Shown: piece by piece, positions 24,859 through 33,774 of the stretch
Layout of the letters: every line of letters begins with the position of its first letter
How positions within the stretch are numbered: position 1 is the stretch's first letter
NCBI GenBank assembly: GCA_938007935.1
Contig: CALLMD010000025.1
Span: 1 to 41,679 of the forward strand
DNA: 41,679 nt
Reading direction: 5' to 3'
Source: an uncultured Hellea sp.
GTDB taxonomy: Bacteria > Pseudomonadota > Alphaproteobacteria > Caulobacterales > Maricaulaceae
Made by a program: the position numbers and the translations under genes
The notes under the pieces: model-generated
Told to the model about the DNA's origin: nothing
What the model saw: the letters and a program-made list of their open reading frames with translations, nothing else
Database searches by the model: none

Positions 24859-26121
24859 ATGGATAAAATTGTAATCGAAGGTGGGTTTCCGCTGAACGGT
24901 GAAATCAAAATTAGCGGGGCTAAAAACTCTGCGATTAAGTTGATGGCTGTATGTTTGCTAACGGATCAGCCAGTCAAGCTCACGAATATGCCGCGCTTGC
25001 GTGATACGCGGTCTATGGCAGGTTTGCTCGAGCACTTAGGTGTGAAGGTCAATGCGGGTAAAGGATCTGAAATGACCCTGCATGCCAAAACATTGACATC
25101 GACGACCGCGCCTTATGACTTGGTACGCAAAATGCGCGCGAGCTTTAACGTGCTTGGGCCGCTCATTGCCCGCAATGGTTCTGCCAAAGTCTCCTTACCC
25201 GGCGGCTGTGCAATCGGCGCGAGACCCGTAGACTTACATTTAAAAGCCATGGAGTCATTTGGCGCAATTATCAAACTTGAAGAAGGGTACGTGATCGCCA
25301 AAACAAGTGGCGGTCTAAGGGGCGCAGAGATTACGTTTCCCTTTATCAGCGTAGGCGCAACTGAACATGCTTTGCTAACGGCTGTTCTAGCTAAGGGTGA
25401 GACAGTTTTAAACAATGCGGCACGCGAGCCTGAAATCATTGATTTAGCCGATTGCCTGAATGCGATGGGCGCGAAAATTACGGGCGCTGGCCGTTCAGAG
25501 ATTAGAATTAAAGGCGTATCTAAACTTGGCGGGGTGACCCATGCCGTTGTGCCCGACCGTATCGAGGCGGGAACTTACGCCTTAGCCGCAGCAACAGCGG
25601 GCGGGTCTGTGAGATTGAAAAATATCAGATCTGATCATTTAGGCTCATTATGGCCGTTAATCGCGCAAGCCGGGGCAAAAGTTAGCCTTGATGAAACTTC
25701 TGTCCTGATTGAGCGCGGCGGCGGGAGGCCCAAAGCCGTTGATGTCGATACACAGGCCTATCCGGGATTTCCAACAGACCTGCAGGCGCAATTCATGGCT
25801 TTGATGTGTCTGGCCGATGGTGTGTCGATTATTCGTGAGAATATATTTGAAAACCGTTTTATGCATTGCCCTGAATTAGTGCGTATGGGCGCAGACATAA
25901 CGGTGACAGGCCGCGAGGCGATTGTGCGCGGCGTTAGGGAGCTTAAGGGCGCGCCTGTCATGGCGACTGACCTTAGAGCGTCTGCATCACTTATCAATGC
26001 GGGCTTGGCCTCACGCGGAGAAACACATGTTGGACGCGTTTATCACCTTGACCGCGGCTTTGAACAGATTGAAATAAAGCTTGGACAATGCGGCGCGAAT
26101 ATCCGCCGCGAGAAAGAATAG
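24859..26121 (+). CDS. murA: UDP-N-acetylglucosamine 1-carboxyvinyltransferase
   Basis: A 420-residue MurA, the first committed step of peptidoglycan synthesis: enolpyruvyl transfer from PEP to UDP-GlcNAc. Visible: [15 protein letters not shown] near the N-terminus with the Lys/Asn contact, and the flexible loop [15 protein letters not shown] in which Cys117 (the position of Cys115 in E. coli) is the catalytic acid and fosfomycin target. The enzyme has cysteine, not aspartate, so it should be of the fosfomycin-sensitive type. CAAAGGA precedes the ATG. It heads the row of genes up to yacG, with a gap of only four bases before DUF2948. Confidence 0.97.
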   Translation: MDKIVIEGGFPLNGEIKISGAKNSAIKLMAVCLLTDQPVKLTNMPRLRDTRSMAGLLEHLGVKVNAGKGSEMTLHAKTLTSTTAPYDLVRKMRASFNVLGPLIARNGSAKVSLPGGCAIGARPVDLHLKAMESFGAIIKLEEGYVIAKTSGGLRGAEITFPFISVGATEHALLTAVLAKGETVLNNAAREPEIIDLADCLNAMGAKITGAGRSEIRIKGVSKLGGVTHAVVPDRIEAGTYALAAATAGGSVRLKNIRSDHLGSLWPLIAQAGAKVSLDETSVLIERGGGRPKAVDVDTQAYPGFPTDLQAQFMALMCLADGVSIIRENIFENRFMHCPELVRMGADITVTGREAIVRGVRELKGAPVMATDLRASASLINAGLASRGETHVGRVYHLDRGFEQIEIKLGQCGANIRREKE

Positions 26122-26125
26122 ATAA

Positions 26126-26542
26126 ATGACCAAGCTTCGCCTGCGCGCAGAGACAAAAGCTGATCTGGCAATTATTGCTGCCGCTGTGCAGGACGCAATA
26201 TTGCGTGTGGGCGAGATCAATTATAATATGACAGGACGTTATCTGACGCTTCGTATGTCGCGATTCCGCCATGAGGCAGATATGGGCGCTCGCGCGCAAT
26301 CAGGTCTACGTTTTGATGGGGTCCTAAATGTCAAAGCGCGGGGCATAGATCGTTCCGACCCTGAAGCTATGGCGGTACTCCTAAATCTTGACTTTGAAGA
26401 GACAGATGCGCCCGGCGGCATTATGAAACTTATTTTTGCTGGCGGCGGCGAGCTTCATGCAGACGTCGAAGCGCTTGATGTCATTCTCGCTGATGTGACG
26501 GATGCGCGTGAAACAGATAAATTACCGTTGCATCCAGAATGA
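26126..26542 (+). CDS. DUF2948 family protein
   Basis: A 138-residue protein of the DUF2948 family, recognised by the N-terminal LRAETKADLAIIAAAVQDAI and the middle RYLTLRMSRFRHE, together with its place right behind murA, where this family sits in many alphaproteobacteria. No catalytic motif is visible and no function is known. Its stop codon overlaps the next ATG by four bases, so translation with the UPF0262 gene is coupled. In the usual arrangement hisD stands between these two genes; it is absent here. Confidence 0.88.
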   Translation: MTKLRLRAETKADLAIIAAAVQDAILRVGEINYNMTGRYLTLRMSRFRHEADMGARAQSGLRFDGVLNVKARGIDRSDPEAMAVLLNLDFEETDAPGGIMKLIFAGGGELHADVEALDVILADVTDARETDKLPLHPE

Positions 26543-27039
26543 GTGAAGAAGAGATATATACCGATCACGATCATTATATCGTAGAGCTGAATATCGACTC
26601 CGATAGTCTGCCCGTCACCAATGTTGAAATGCAGCATGAACGGCGCGTGGCTATCTTTGATTTGCTAGAGGCCAATGGGTTCCGTCCGCTGGAAAGCGAA
26701 CGGGGACCCTATCTCGTCGATTTATCCCTGCAAGATGGGCAGCGCCTTGTCATGGATGTCAAACGCTCTACGGGCACAGAAGTTGGTAAATATACCCTGT
26801 CTTTGACGCCGTTTCGACGGATTGTGAAAGACTACTTCTTGATTTGCGAGAGCTATCACAACGCTATTCGGACAGCGACATCTGCGCAGATTGAAGCGAT
26901 TGATATGGGGCGCCGCGGACTTCATAATGAGGGGTCACGCTTACTAACGGATAGTTTGCGAAATTCAATTGATGTAGATTTTAACACCTCTCGCCGCATT
27001 TTTACCCTGATTTGCTCTTTGCATAGACGGCCCTCATGA
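26539..27039 (+). CDS. UPF0262 family protein
   Basis: A 166-residue protein of UPF0262, recognised by HERRVAIFDLLEANGF, PYLVDLSLQDGQRLVMDV and FRRIVKDYFLICESYHNAI. Cytosolic, no known function, restricted to alphaproteobacteria as far as I know. ATGA overlaps link it both to DUF2948 before it and to the LMW phosphatase after it, so all three are co-translated. Confidence 0.9.
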   Translation: MSEEEIYTDHDHYIVELNIDSDSLPVTNVEMQHERRVAIFDLLEANGFRPLESERGPYLVDLSLQDGQRLVMDVKRSTGTEVGKYTLSLTPFRRIVKDYFLICESYHNAIRTATSAQIEAIDMGRRGLHNEGSRLLTDSLRNSIDVDFNTSRRIFTLICSLHRRPS

Positions 27040-27461
27040 CGTCTAAACCGCTACCAAAATCAATTTTATTCGTGTGTTATTTGAATTCCATTCGGTCCCC
27101 TATGGCAGAAGGCCTGATGCGTAAACTTTATCCTAGCGTAGACGTTCAATCCTGCGGCATGGCTTCAGGGGAGCTAGATGACCTCATGGTGGCTGTGATG
27201 CGTGAAAAAGGTATCGATATGAATGATCACACTGCGCAGACTTTAGGCGACGTCAGCGAAGTGCCTTTTGATATTGCTGTAGCCTTTACAGACGCGGCAG
27301 GCGCGGCGGCTGAAGCGACATTTTTCGGGACTGTGACAGAGGTTGAGCGCTGGCCTATCCCCGACCCAACTCATGGTTCGCTTGATGTACGGGCGATGAT
27401 GAATAATTACCGCGCGATACGTGATAATATCGAAGCGCGTCTAAAACGGCGTTTTGGTTAG
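27036..27461 (+). CDS. Low-molecular-weight phosphatase family protein
   Basis: A 141-residue protein of the LMW protein-tyrosine phosphatase fold. The P-loop is at the N-terminus: FVCYLNSIRSPMAEG, with the nucleophile cysteine and the loop arginine spaced C-x5-R; the general-acid segment is PIPDPT near the C-terminal end. The usual family form is CxGNxCRSP, so the second cysteine and the glycine are missing here, which is common in the alphaproteobacterial members next to infA. Arsenate reductase-like activity is an alternative. Overlap with UPF0262 by four bases; 103 bases separate it from infA. Confidence 0.85.
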   Translation: MTSKPLPKSILFVCYLNSIRSPMAEGLMRKLYPSVDVQSCGMASGELDDLMVAVMREKGIDMNDHTAQTLGDVSEVPFDIAVAFTDAAGAAAEATFFGTVTEVERWPIPDPTHGSLDVRAMMNNYRAIRDNIEARLKRRFG

Positions 27462-27517
27462 CTATTTATGGAATAAAAAACTGTTTTTTTCAAAAAAAGC
27501 CCTATATAGGCCGTGAA

Positions 27518-27540
27518 CACCGACTCATGAGGGGTTGGTG
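27518..27540 (+). promoter_or_regulatory. Stable hairpin in the infA leader
   Basis: Arms CACCGACTC (27518-27526) and GGGTTGGTG (27532-27540) form nine consecutive pairs in RNA (seven Watson-Crick, two G-U) around an AUGAG loop. It ends 13 bases before the AAGGA ribosome-binding site (27554-27558) of infA. No U run follows, so a translational or processing role is more likely than termination. Just upstream, 27484-27498 is a T7-C-A7 palindrome. Confidence 0.45.
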
Positions 27541-27564
27541 AAATAGCTAAAATAAGGATGTAGT

Positions 27565-27783
27565 TTGGCTAAAGAAGAACTTTTGGAATTTGAAGGCGAA
27601 GTCATGGAACTTCTGCCAAATGCAACATTCCGCGTAAAATTGGTCAATGACCATGAAATTATAGCCCATACAGCGGGCCGCATGCGTAAAAACCGTATTC
27701 GCGTACTTGCTGGCGATAAAGTAACGGTTGAAATGACGCCTTACGATCTGTCCAAAGGTCGTATCACGTACCGATTTAAATAA
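27565..27783 (+). CDS. infA: Translation initiation factor IF-1
   Basis: A 72-residue IF-1 of exactly the usual length: [19 protein letters not shown], then [20 protein letters not shown] and the end GRITYRFK, an OB-fold protein that occupies the ribosomal A site during initiation. The start codon is TTG, with AAGGA six bases ahead; the family N-terminus leaves no other choice. An ATG immediately followed by TAG (27558-27563) lies between the Shine-Dalgarno and the TTG. A non-AUG start and a leader hairpin may tune expression, as the AUU start does for IF-3 in enterobacteria; that parallel is inference. Confidence 0.96.
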   Translation: MAKEELLEFEGEVMELLPNATFRVKLVNDHEIIAHTAGRMRKNRIRVLAGDKVTVEMTPYDLSKGRITYRFK

Positions 27784-27797
27784 GCTCGCCGCGCTTT

Positions 27798-28382
27798 ATG
27801 AGCGGTCAATCCCCCAAATTAATATTAGCAAGCGCCTCTCCGAGGCGGTTAGACCTGCTTGCACAAATAGGTATTGCGCCAGATCACGTGACGCCTGCTG
27901 ATATCAATGAAGACCCTATAGACGGTGAACTCCCGCGTGATCATGCTCTGCGCCTTGCACAAGAAAAGGCCGCAAAAATCGCGGGACATAATCCGGACCA
28001 CATAATTTTGGCCGCAGATACTGTGGTTGGCGTGGGGCGGCGCATACTTCCAAAGACTGAAACAGCCGATGAAGCTCGCCGCTGTCTTGAGCTTATGTCT
28101 GGCCGCGGGCACCGTGTTTTTACAGGGGTCGCGGTCATAAAAGCGAATGGCGATATGATGAGCCGCGTCGTTGAAACCCGCCTTAAGATGAAGCGCTTAT
28201 CCTCGAAGGAACTGCAAGACTATCTCGATAGCAAGGAATGGAAAGGCAAGGCCGGCGGCTATGGTATTCAAGGCCGCGCAGGGGCTTTCATTCCCACGCT
28301 TATAGGCTCCTATACCAATGTTGTTGGTTTACCCCTTTTTGAAACGCGCAACCTATTAATGGGCGCGGGATATTTTTCATGA
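27798..28382 (+). CDS. maf: Maf family nucleotide pyrophosphatase
   Basis: A 194-residue Maf protein. These enzymes hydrolyse non-canonical or methylated nucleoside triphosphates to monophosphates and may affect septum formation. Visible: LILASASPRRLDLLAQIG, AADTVVGVGRRILPK with the catalytic Asp, MSGRGHRVFTGVAV, and GGYGIQGRAGAFI. The sequence fits the YhdE-like (dTTP/UTP) subgroup best. The start lies 15 bases after infA and the stop codon overlaps the RNase E/G start by four bases. Confidence 0.93.
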   Translation: MSGQSPKLILASASPRRLDLLAQIGIAPDHVTPADINEDPIDGELPRDHALRLAQEKAAKIAGHNPDHIILAADTVVGVGRRILPKTETADEARRCLELMSGRGHRVFTGVAVIKANGDMMSRVVETRLKMKRLSSKELQDYLDSKEWKGKAGGYGIQGRAGAFIPTLIGSYTNVVGLPLFETRNLLMGAGYFS

Positions 28383-29395
28383 AAAGACGATGCGTTATTG
28401 AAAACTGTATCGGTGAAACCCGCGCAGCCGTCTATGAAGGGCGGCGCTTAGTCGAGCTATATGTGCGCCGCGATACTGATGTGAATAAGCCGCGGCAAGG
28501 TGATGTTTTTATTGGTAAAATATCTAAAATCGATCAATCCATGGGCGGGGCATTTATTGATATCGGGACGAGCGCTCAAGGCATATTTAAATTTACAAAT
28601 TCGCCTAATGCGCCGCGCCTCACAGAGGGACAAATGGCCGAATTTGAAGTCTCTAAAGCCACGGAAATCGGGAAAGGCCCAGTATTAAAATTCAAACAGT
28701 TAAGCACGGCAGATAAACCCGTGAAGCTCTCTGGCGATGATTTGAAAAGCTTTATCTCAAAACGCTTTGAAGGCATTGAATTCGCAGAGGCTTCTGTCTC
28801 TGTTATTGATGAGGCAACAGAGACTGAGCTTGCGATAAAAGGCGGGGGCACGATCTCAATTGAACGTACGCGGGCCTTGATTGCAATTGACGTAGATAAA
28901 GGAACAGCGCCAAGCAGCTTTGATGTCTGCATGGCGACGCTTCCCATGATAGCGCATGAATTGCGCTTGCGCGGGCTGGGCGGCCTTATTGTTATTGATC
29001 TGCCCAATCTACGGCAACCGCGCCAACGCAATACTATTCAGAAAGCGGCTGAGCGGGCCTTTGCAGATGACCCAAATATTGTAAAGATTGCCCCGCTATC
29101 GCGTTTCGGGGCCATGGAAATGACCCGCTCTAAACCTGGTCTGTCTTTGGATGAAATTCTCAATAACCGTATGGGACGCCCAACCGATGAGACCTTGGCC
29201 CTAAGATCACTGCGTCAGTTAGAGCGGGAAGGGCGCGCTAACCCCGGCGCAAAGCTCTCTATGACTGTGCGCCATCACGTCATGAATTGGCTGGATGCGG
29301 GCCATATAGATTGGAAAGCGCCTTTAACTGACCGCCTAGGTGCGCGCTTTGAGATAAAAGCGGGCGGTACACCAAGCATATCGGTAGACAGATGA
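28379..29395 (+). CDS. Short RNase E/G-like ribonuclease lacking the zinc-link
   Basis: A 338-residue relative of RNase G/E. An S1-like segment is visible early ([28 protein letters not shown] as two adjoining parts, about residues 41-68), and the DNase-I-like core carries the two metal-binding aspartates in IAIDVDKG (Asp171) and [11 protein letters not shown] (Asp207), followed by [14 protein letters not shown]. Where RNase E has the CPxCxG zinc-link that joins monomers, this protein reads [14 protein letters not shown], without cysteines, and it ends about 60 residues later. It should bind and cut RNA but assemble differently. ATGA overlaps on both sides (maf before, yacG after) tie it to the operon. 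Confidence 0.88.
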   Translation: MKRRCVIENCIGETRAAVYEGRRLVELYVRRDTDVNKPRQGDVFIGKISKIDQSMGGAFIDIGTSAQGIFKFTNSPNAPRLTEGQMAEFEVSKATEIGKGPVLKFKQLSTADKPVKLSGDDLKSFISKRFEGIEFAEASVSVIDEATETELAIKGGGTISIERTRALIAIDVDKGTAPSSFDVCMATLPMIAHELRLRGLGGLIVIDLPNLRQPRQRNTIQKAAERAFADDPNIVKIAPLSRFGAMEMTRSKPGLSLDEILNNRMGRPTDETLALRSLRQLEREGRANPGAKLSMTVRHHVMNWLDAGHIDWKAPLTDRLGARFEIKAGGTPSISVDR

Positions 29396-29607
29396 GCGAT
29401 AAAACTAGCCAAAATTCAGAATGTCCAATTTGTGCTAAGCCAAGCGATGAAGCGGCGAAACCGTTTTGTTCTAAACGCTGCGCAGATATTGATTTAGGCC
29501 GCTGGCTAAAGGGTAGTTACGCCATTCCCGGCCAAGATGGTGAAGCCACGGTTCCAGCCAATGACCGTAATCCAGATGAGGATATCATCTTTCGTGATGA
29601 GGATTAG
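29392..29607 (+). CDS. yacG: DNA gyrase inhibitor YacG
   Basis: A 71-residue zinc protein that in E. coli binds GyrB and blocks DNA binding by gyrase. The zinc ligands are visible: CPICAKP and [15 protein letters not shown], followed by the short acidic tail. It overlaps the RNase E/G stop codon by four bases. It ends the rightward row that began with murA, with 26 bases to the convergent GDPD gene. Confidence 0.93.
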   Translation: MSDKTSQNSECPICAKPSDEAAKPFCSKRCADIDLGRWLKGSYAIPGQDGEATVPANDRNPDEDIIFRDED

Positions 29608-29633
29608 GTTTCAATCCACGAAGTGCTTTAGGG

Positions 29634-30437
29634 CTATAATTTGTCAAAAACCTGTTTGTTATCAATGAAGTAGAGATCGATATTAAATCTGTCTTTATGG
29701 CGTTTAATGTGCTCCCAATCCAGATAGCTAAAGGTCGTGACGGCAATTCCGTCTTTGTGGTAATCATCAACTAGCGCTCGTGTGATCATATTTTGCGGAA
29801 CGCAGACAGAAGAGACAATATCTCTAAGTTCACCGCGTAGTGGCCCGTCAATGAACCAGCCTGAGCGCTCCCCATGTACTAAATTACGGTTTGCACGGGG
29901 GACATGTCCCATCTTAGCTTTGAATACGCGGTGGATTTTTCGGGTCATGGTATCCGGGGACTGGCACCAATGAGAGAGGCAATACTGCGCTTCTGGATGC
30001 AAGTCATACATGGCGTATAAGACTTCAGGCACCCATGATACATAGACCGCGCGCGAGCCTAACCTATTAAGCCTGACAAGGGCATGTATGGCGGCTTCAA
30101 ATCCTGCATCTTTGATGTCGATAAGTAGTTTTGACGTTTTATTGGGATGCTCGCGGGCGATTTCAAAAAGTTCTTCCGCAGTAGAAATATGCGCAAAGGT
30201 GCCGCCTAAATCAGCAAAATCATCTGCCATAACATCACAAAGGTGATGTGTTTGACCGTCTTTATCTTTTGCGTGCTCATCGTGATAAATCATGGGCGTA
30301 CCGCATTTGGCGACGCGAATATCAAATTCGAGATTTAAAACACCAAAGTCGAGCGCGCTCCGAAAACCCTCCAGTGTATTTTCATAAGGCGCGAACCCCC
30401 GAAAACGATGCGAAATAAGATTACGAATGTCTACCAT
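29634..30437 (-). CDS. Glycerophosphodiester phosphodiesterase family protein
   Basis: A 267-residue TIM-barrel phosphodiesterase without signal peptide. The GDPD pattern is visible at the N-terminus: ISHRFRGFAPYENTLEGF (His/Arg and Glu/Asn), LEFDIRVAKCGTPMIYHDEH (metal-binding Glu/Asp and catalytic His), and KLLIDIKD later. It should release glycerol 3-phosphate from deacylated phospholipids or act on a related diester in the cytosol. It follows the DM13 gene by 43 bases on the same strand and could be the last gene of an HMG-CoA reductase / DM13 / GDPD transcript. Confidence 0.88.
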   Translation of the reverse strand: MVDIRNLISHRFRGFAPYENTLEGFRSALDFGVLNLEFDIRVAKCGTPMIYHDEHAKDKDGQTHHLCDVMADDFADLGGTFAHISTAEELFEIAREHPNKTSKLLIDIKDAGFEAAIHALVRLNRLGSRAVYVSWVPEVLYAMYDLHPEAQYCLSHWCQSPDTMTRKIHRVFKAKMGHVPRANRNLVHGERSGWFIDGPLRGELRDIVSSVCVPQNMITRALVDDYHKDGIAVTTFSYLDWEHIKRHKDRFNIDLYFIDNKQVFDKL

Positions 30438-30480
30438 GGGTAAAGTTTAGCAGAGGTAGCGCCCATATTAAAGATGGAGA

Positions 30481-30951
30481 TTAAAGGTAGAGGTTAAATC
30501 CGCCCCATAAGACGGAAAAAGCCTCGCAATGAATAACAACGCTTTTGTAATTTGAGAGGTCTATATCTTCGGGGATGATATAGCTTTGCGCGCCGCGATT
30601 AGATTTTAGTACGCTGAGTTTGACAGAGCTTGCTTCTACTGTGCCGCTCTCAAGGTCTTCAAGGCTATTTGATGACAAATATAGCTTTAAATCTGGTCCG
30701 CCTTTGGTTTTGAAGTCTTCGTTAAACTGGATGATGGTCTGTCCGTCTTCTTGGGAAACTGACCACATGCCCTTGATAGAGTAACGTTTTTTGACGAAAT
30801 GATTATTTGCCTCAATGTCATCAGATGTAGCTTTTTGAATGGTAGAGCTAAGCGTTTGATCTTTGGAGGTCTGTGCCTGAATTGTTGTTGCCGCTAATAC
30901 GGTCACAAATACCGCAAGTACAATTAGGCCAATTTTGAAAACAGTTCTCAT
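30481..30951 (-). CDS. Exported DM13 domain protein
   Basis: A 156-residue protein: signal peptide MRTVFKIGLIVLAVFVTVLA with cleavage after IQA, then a DM13-like domain (SIKGMWSVSQEDGQTIIQF, GPDLKLYLSSN, YIIPEDIDLSNYKSVVIHCEAFSVLWG). DM13 domains are extracytoplasmic beta-sandwiches with a conserved cysteine, proposed to take part in redox or electron transfer; here the Cys sits in VIHCEAFS. A GTG at 30990 in the same frame is an alternative start that would add 13 residues; the ATG at 30951 gives a normal signal peptide. It lies close behind the HMG-CoA reductase gene. Confidence 0.8.
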   Translation of the reverse strand: MRTVFKIGLIVLAVFVTVLAATTIQAQTSKDQTLSSTIQKATSDDIEANNHFVKKRYSIKGMWSVSQEDGQTIIQFNEDFKTKGGPDLKLYLSSNSLEDLESGTVEASSVKLSVLKSNRGAQSYIIPEDIDLSNYKSVVIHCEAFSVLWGGFNLYL

Positions 30952-31009
30952 AAGGCTTGATGTCAGATTTATCAGCAAATCTGAAATCACGCTTACGTGA
31001 AATTACAGT

Positions 31010-32188
31010 TCAAGAACGGTTGCGGCCATGTTTATCGTGGCTTTCCACCCATTCATCCGCGACAACTGCGGAGGATAGGGATATTTCGCCTGCTAAGACT
31101 GTGCCAGCAATGATTTCTATCAGCTTTTCGACTTTCCCTGTTCCGTAACATCCCATCATTTCAAGGCATTCGCGCTGCGTGGCCAATCCGGTGCCCCCGC
31201 CATAAGTCGCGACAATCAAGGAGGGCATAGTAAGCGACCAATAAAGATCGCCATTGTCTAGCAGTTCGACATAAGTAATTCCCGATTGCGATTCGGCGAC
31301 ATTTGCTTCGTCTTGTCCTGTCGCGATGAAAGTGGCAGCAATTCCATTGGCGGAATGTACGCCGTTATTGGTTGTGCCCGCGAGCATGCCGCCAACCATA
31401 GAGACCTGACGCGCCCTATACATATCGCGCGTATCGGCGCGGGTCATTTGCTTGACAATATCACGCTTTAAAGTGGCCTCCACCACAACACGTGCGCCGC
31501 GTGAGTGAAGGGTGTTTAGATGGGAATGTTTCTTATCCGTATCAATGGCGCCAGATAGGGTGAAGCGCAATTTACCCGGATAGTTTTTCTCTATCCACTT
31601 ACACGCCGCATGAGAGGCCTTGCCGCACATATTCTGACCTGCTGCGTCGCCTGTCGTGTAATTAAAGCGCGTATACCACATTTTCGAAACGCCATATTCT
31701 TCGATGTGAGAGAGTTTACCCACAGATGTTGTGGATTCAGCCGCCGCTTTGATGGCCTCAAAATTGGCATTAAGCCACGGACTGAAATCGCGGGCTTCGC
31801 GGGCGCTTTCAAAGTGAAAGACGGGGGCACGCTGCATGAAGCGCTCTATAATCGTTGTTTTTGCGCCCCCGCAAGTGGACAAAATACGCATGCCGCGTGA
31901 ATAGCTGGCCACTAATGTACCTTCGGTGGTCGCCATAGGTACATAGAAATGCCCTTTGGCATATTCACCATCAATCAAGATAGGGCCCGCAAGGCCAAGC
32001 GGCATTTGCGCGCCGCCAATCGGGTTTTCGATATTCCCAATCAAGCTTTGCGTATCAATGGAGCTATGGGCGATATGCGGAATTTTCGCGCCCGTTTCCC
32101 GCGTAATAAAATCTTGGCGTTCTTTGATAATGTCTGGCTGAAAATTATTACCAGCAATGCGTGGTATGGATTTTGGTGATTTAGTCAT
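31010..32188 (-). CDS. Hydroxymethylglutaryl-CoA reductase
   Basis: A 392-residue HMG-CoA reductase, reducing HMG-CoA to mevalonate. The conserved blocks all appear: ENPIGGAQMPLGLAGP, VPMATTEGTLVASYSRG, GDAAGQNM, IDTDKKHSHLN with the catalytic Lys/Asp, GTTNNGVHSANGIAA, ATGQDEANVAES, SLTMPSLIVATYGGGTGL, LAGEISLSSAVVA and the final ESHDKH with the catalytic His. Order and spacing fit class I (soluble catalytic domain, no membrane part) better than class II. Alphaproteobacteria normally make isoprenoids by the MEP route, so the gene is unexpected; no other mevalonate gene lies in the window. AGGG is close to the ATG. Confidence 0.92.
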   Translation of the reverse strand: MTKSPKSIPRIAGNNFQPDIIKERQDFITRETGAKIPHIAHSSIDTQSLIGNIENPIGGAQMPLGLAGPILIDGEYAKGHFYVPMATTEGTLVASYSRGMRILSTCGGAKTTIIERFMQRAPVFHFESAREARDFSPWLNANFEAIKAAAESTTSVGKLSHIEEYGVSKMWYTRFNYTTGDAAGQNMCGKASHAACKWIEKNYPGKLRFTLSGAIDTDKKHSHLNTLHSRGARVVVEATLKRDIVKQMTRADTRDMYRARQVSMVGGMLAGTTNNGVHSANGIAATFIATGQDEANVAESQSGITYVELLDNGDLYWSLTMPSLIVATYGGGTGLATQRECLEMMGCYGTGKVEKLIEIIAGTVLAGEISLSSAVVADEWVESHDKHGRNRS

Positions 32189-32275
32189 GCCCTACAGCTA
32201 CAACGCGTTTAAGGCTCCGTCGAGCGATTGTTTTTGACATCACCCTTTGCTTTTGTTCTAGTTAGCTAAAAGGGG

Positions 32276-33718
32276 ATGGTTTTGACCGCATCAAGGGCCA
32301 CAGGTAAAACGAAACGCCAAGTTTCGATACCGACCAAGATTGCTTACGGCATGGGACATAGCCTGTTGTCCGTAAAGAACATGTTATTCCATTTTTTCTT
32401 TCTCTTTTTCTTTTCAAATATCATGGGTGTGCCTGCTTTATTAGTAGGCGTTGTAACGGTTATTGCGCTGTTCTTTGACGCTTTTACAGACCCTATTATG
32501 GGACAAATATCTGATAATTACCGCTCTGAAAAATGGGGCCGCCGTCATAAATTCATGCTGTGGTCGATTATACCGACCGCCATAGCGCTCGCGCTTTTAT
32601 TCGCCCCGCCCGCTACGCTGGGGACGACAGGGCTTTTTATCTGGATGTTGTTTTTTGCCCTTATCGTGCGTCTTGGACTGACAATTTATGGCGTCCCATA
32701 TTATGCTTTATCAGCAGAGCTCTCCACGGCTTATAATGAGCGCACATCCATCACAGCGTTTAGAGAGCTTTTCAATAATCTGTTCAATATGATTTTATTT
32801 ATATTGGCCTTTGTGGTTTTCCTCCCCGAGACGCCAGAATTTGAAGATGGGATGATGAACCGAGCGGGCTATGCCCCTTTGGTCGCAACACTGGCGATAA
32901 TAGGTGTTATCGGCGCTGTAATTGCGACCTATGGAACGCGCCATAAGGTAGCTGATTTACGGCGCTATACGGATGATAGCCGCACGGGATGGCGCGAAAC
33001 GTTTTCACAGCTCGCCTTAGCTGCAAATATTAAAAGCTTTGTCTGGCTCTGCGGCGGTTATGGGCTCACGCTCATCCTTTACGGGGCAGGGAGCGCGCTA
33101 AGCCTTTATATGGGGGTTTATCTCTGGCAGCTCACCCAAGAAGGCAAGCTTTTGCTCAGCCTTGCGCCTTTCATATCATTGATACCGGCTGTGATTCTCG
33201 CGACTGTCTTGGCTGCTAAAATGGATAAGAAACCCGCAGCCATATTTTTTGGCTTTGTTTATTTGATTTGCTCACTCTTGCCATATCTTGGGTACCGCCT
33301 CGGCCTCATGCCCGCGTTAGATGCGCCAAGTCTTTTGCCAATTTTAGCGATTGCCTCAGCTATTGGCTTTTCAGCTCTAACAGGGATAATCATTATTACG
33401 AGTTCAATGCTGGCCGATGTCGCGGATGAAATGGAACTTCGTACATCCAAACGCCAAGAAGGTATCTTATCGGCCTCCTATTCCTTCGCCCAGAAAATGA
33501 CCTTTGCGATGGGCACACTTATCGCCTCTGTTGCTCTCGCCGTGATTAAATTTCCAAAACAAGCCGAACCAAGCCTCGTGCCGCAAAGCAAGATTAATGG
33601 CCTCGCTGATGTGTCAATTATTGTTGCAATATTTTTCGGTCTAGGTGCGATTTTTTGTTTTATGAAATACGACCTGACTAGAAAACGTCATGCAGAAATT
33701 CAGACTGCGCTAAGATAA
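32276..33718 (+). CDS. MFS transporter, GPH (MelB-like) family
   Basis: A 480-residue transporter with 12 hydrophobic segments. The family signature is visible after helix 2: DAFTDPIMGQISDNYRSEKW, followed by GRRHKFML, as in glycoside-pentoside-hexuronide:cation symporters; these take up sugars or glycosides with Na+ or H+. The substrate is not evident, and no sugar-degrading gene is adjacent. Start choice: AAAGGGG touches the ATG at 32276, which is too close; a TTG two codons later (32282) has ideal spacing and may be the real start. It diverges from the HMG-CoA reductase gene (87 bases). Confidence 0.88.
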   Translation: MVLTASRATGKTKRQVSIPTKIAYGMGHSLLSVKNMLFHFFFLFFFSNIMGVPALLVGVVTVIALFFDAFTDPIMGQISDNYRSEKWGRRHKFMLWSIIPTAIALALLFAPPATLGTTGLFIWMLFFALIVRLGLTIYGVPYYALSAELSTAYNERTSITAFRELFNNLFNMILFILAFVVFLPETPEFEDGMMNRAGYAPLVATLAIIGVIGAVIATYGTRHKVADLRRYTDDSRTGWRETFSQLALAANIKSFVWLCGGYGLTLILYGAGSALSLYMGVYLWQLTQEGKLLLSLAPFISLIPAVILATVLAAKMDKKPAAIFFGFVYLICSLLPYLGYRLGLMPALDAPSLLPILAIASAIGFSALTGIIIITSSMLADVADEMELRTSKRQEGILSASYSFAQKMTFAMGTLIASVALAVIKFPKQAEPSLVPQSKINGLADVSIIVAIFFGLGAIFCFMKYDLTRKRHAEIQTALR

Positions 33719-33774
33719 CTTGTAGAACATTTCAACATGACCAAACTAGATGGTATAGATGCTTACTTGAGGAA

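Noticed and set aside
29608..29630. Sequence TTCAATCCACGAAGTG after yacG resembling the left edge of the structured repeat
   Set aside because: Only about 16 bases match and nothing of the stems follows; too short to claim a fragment.
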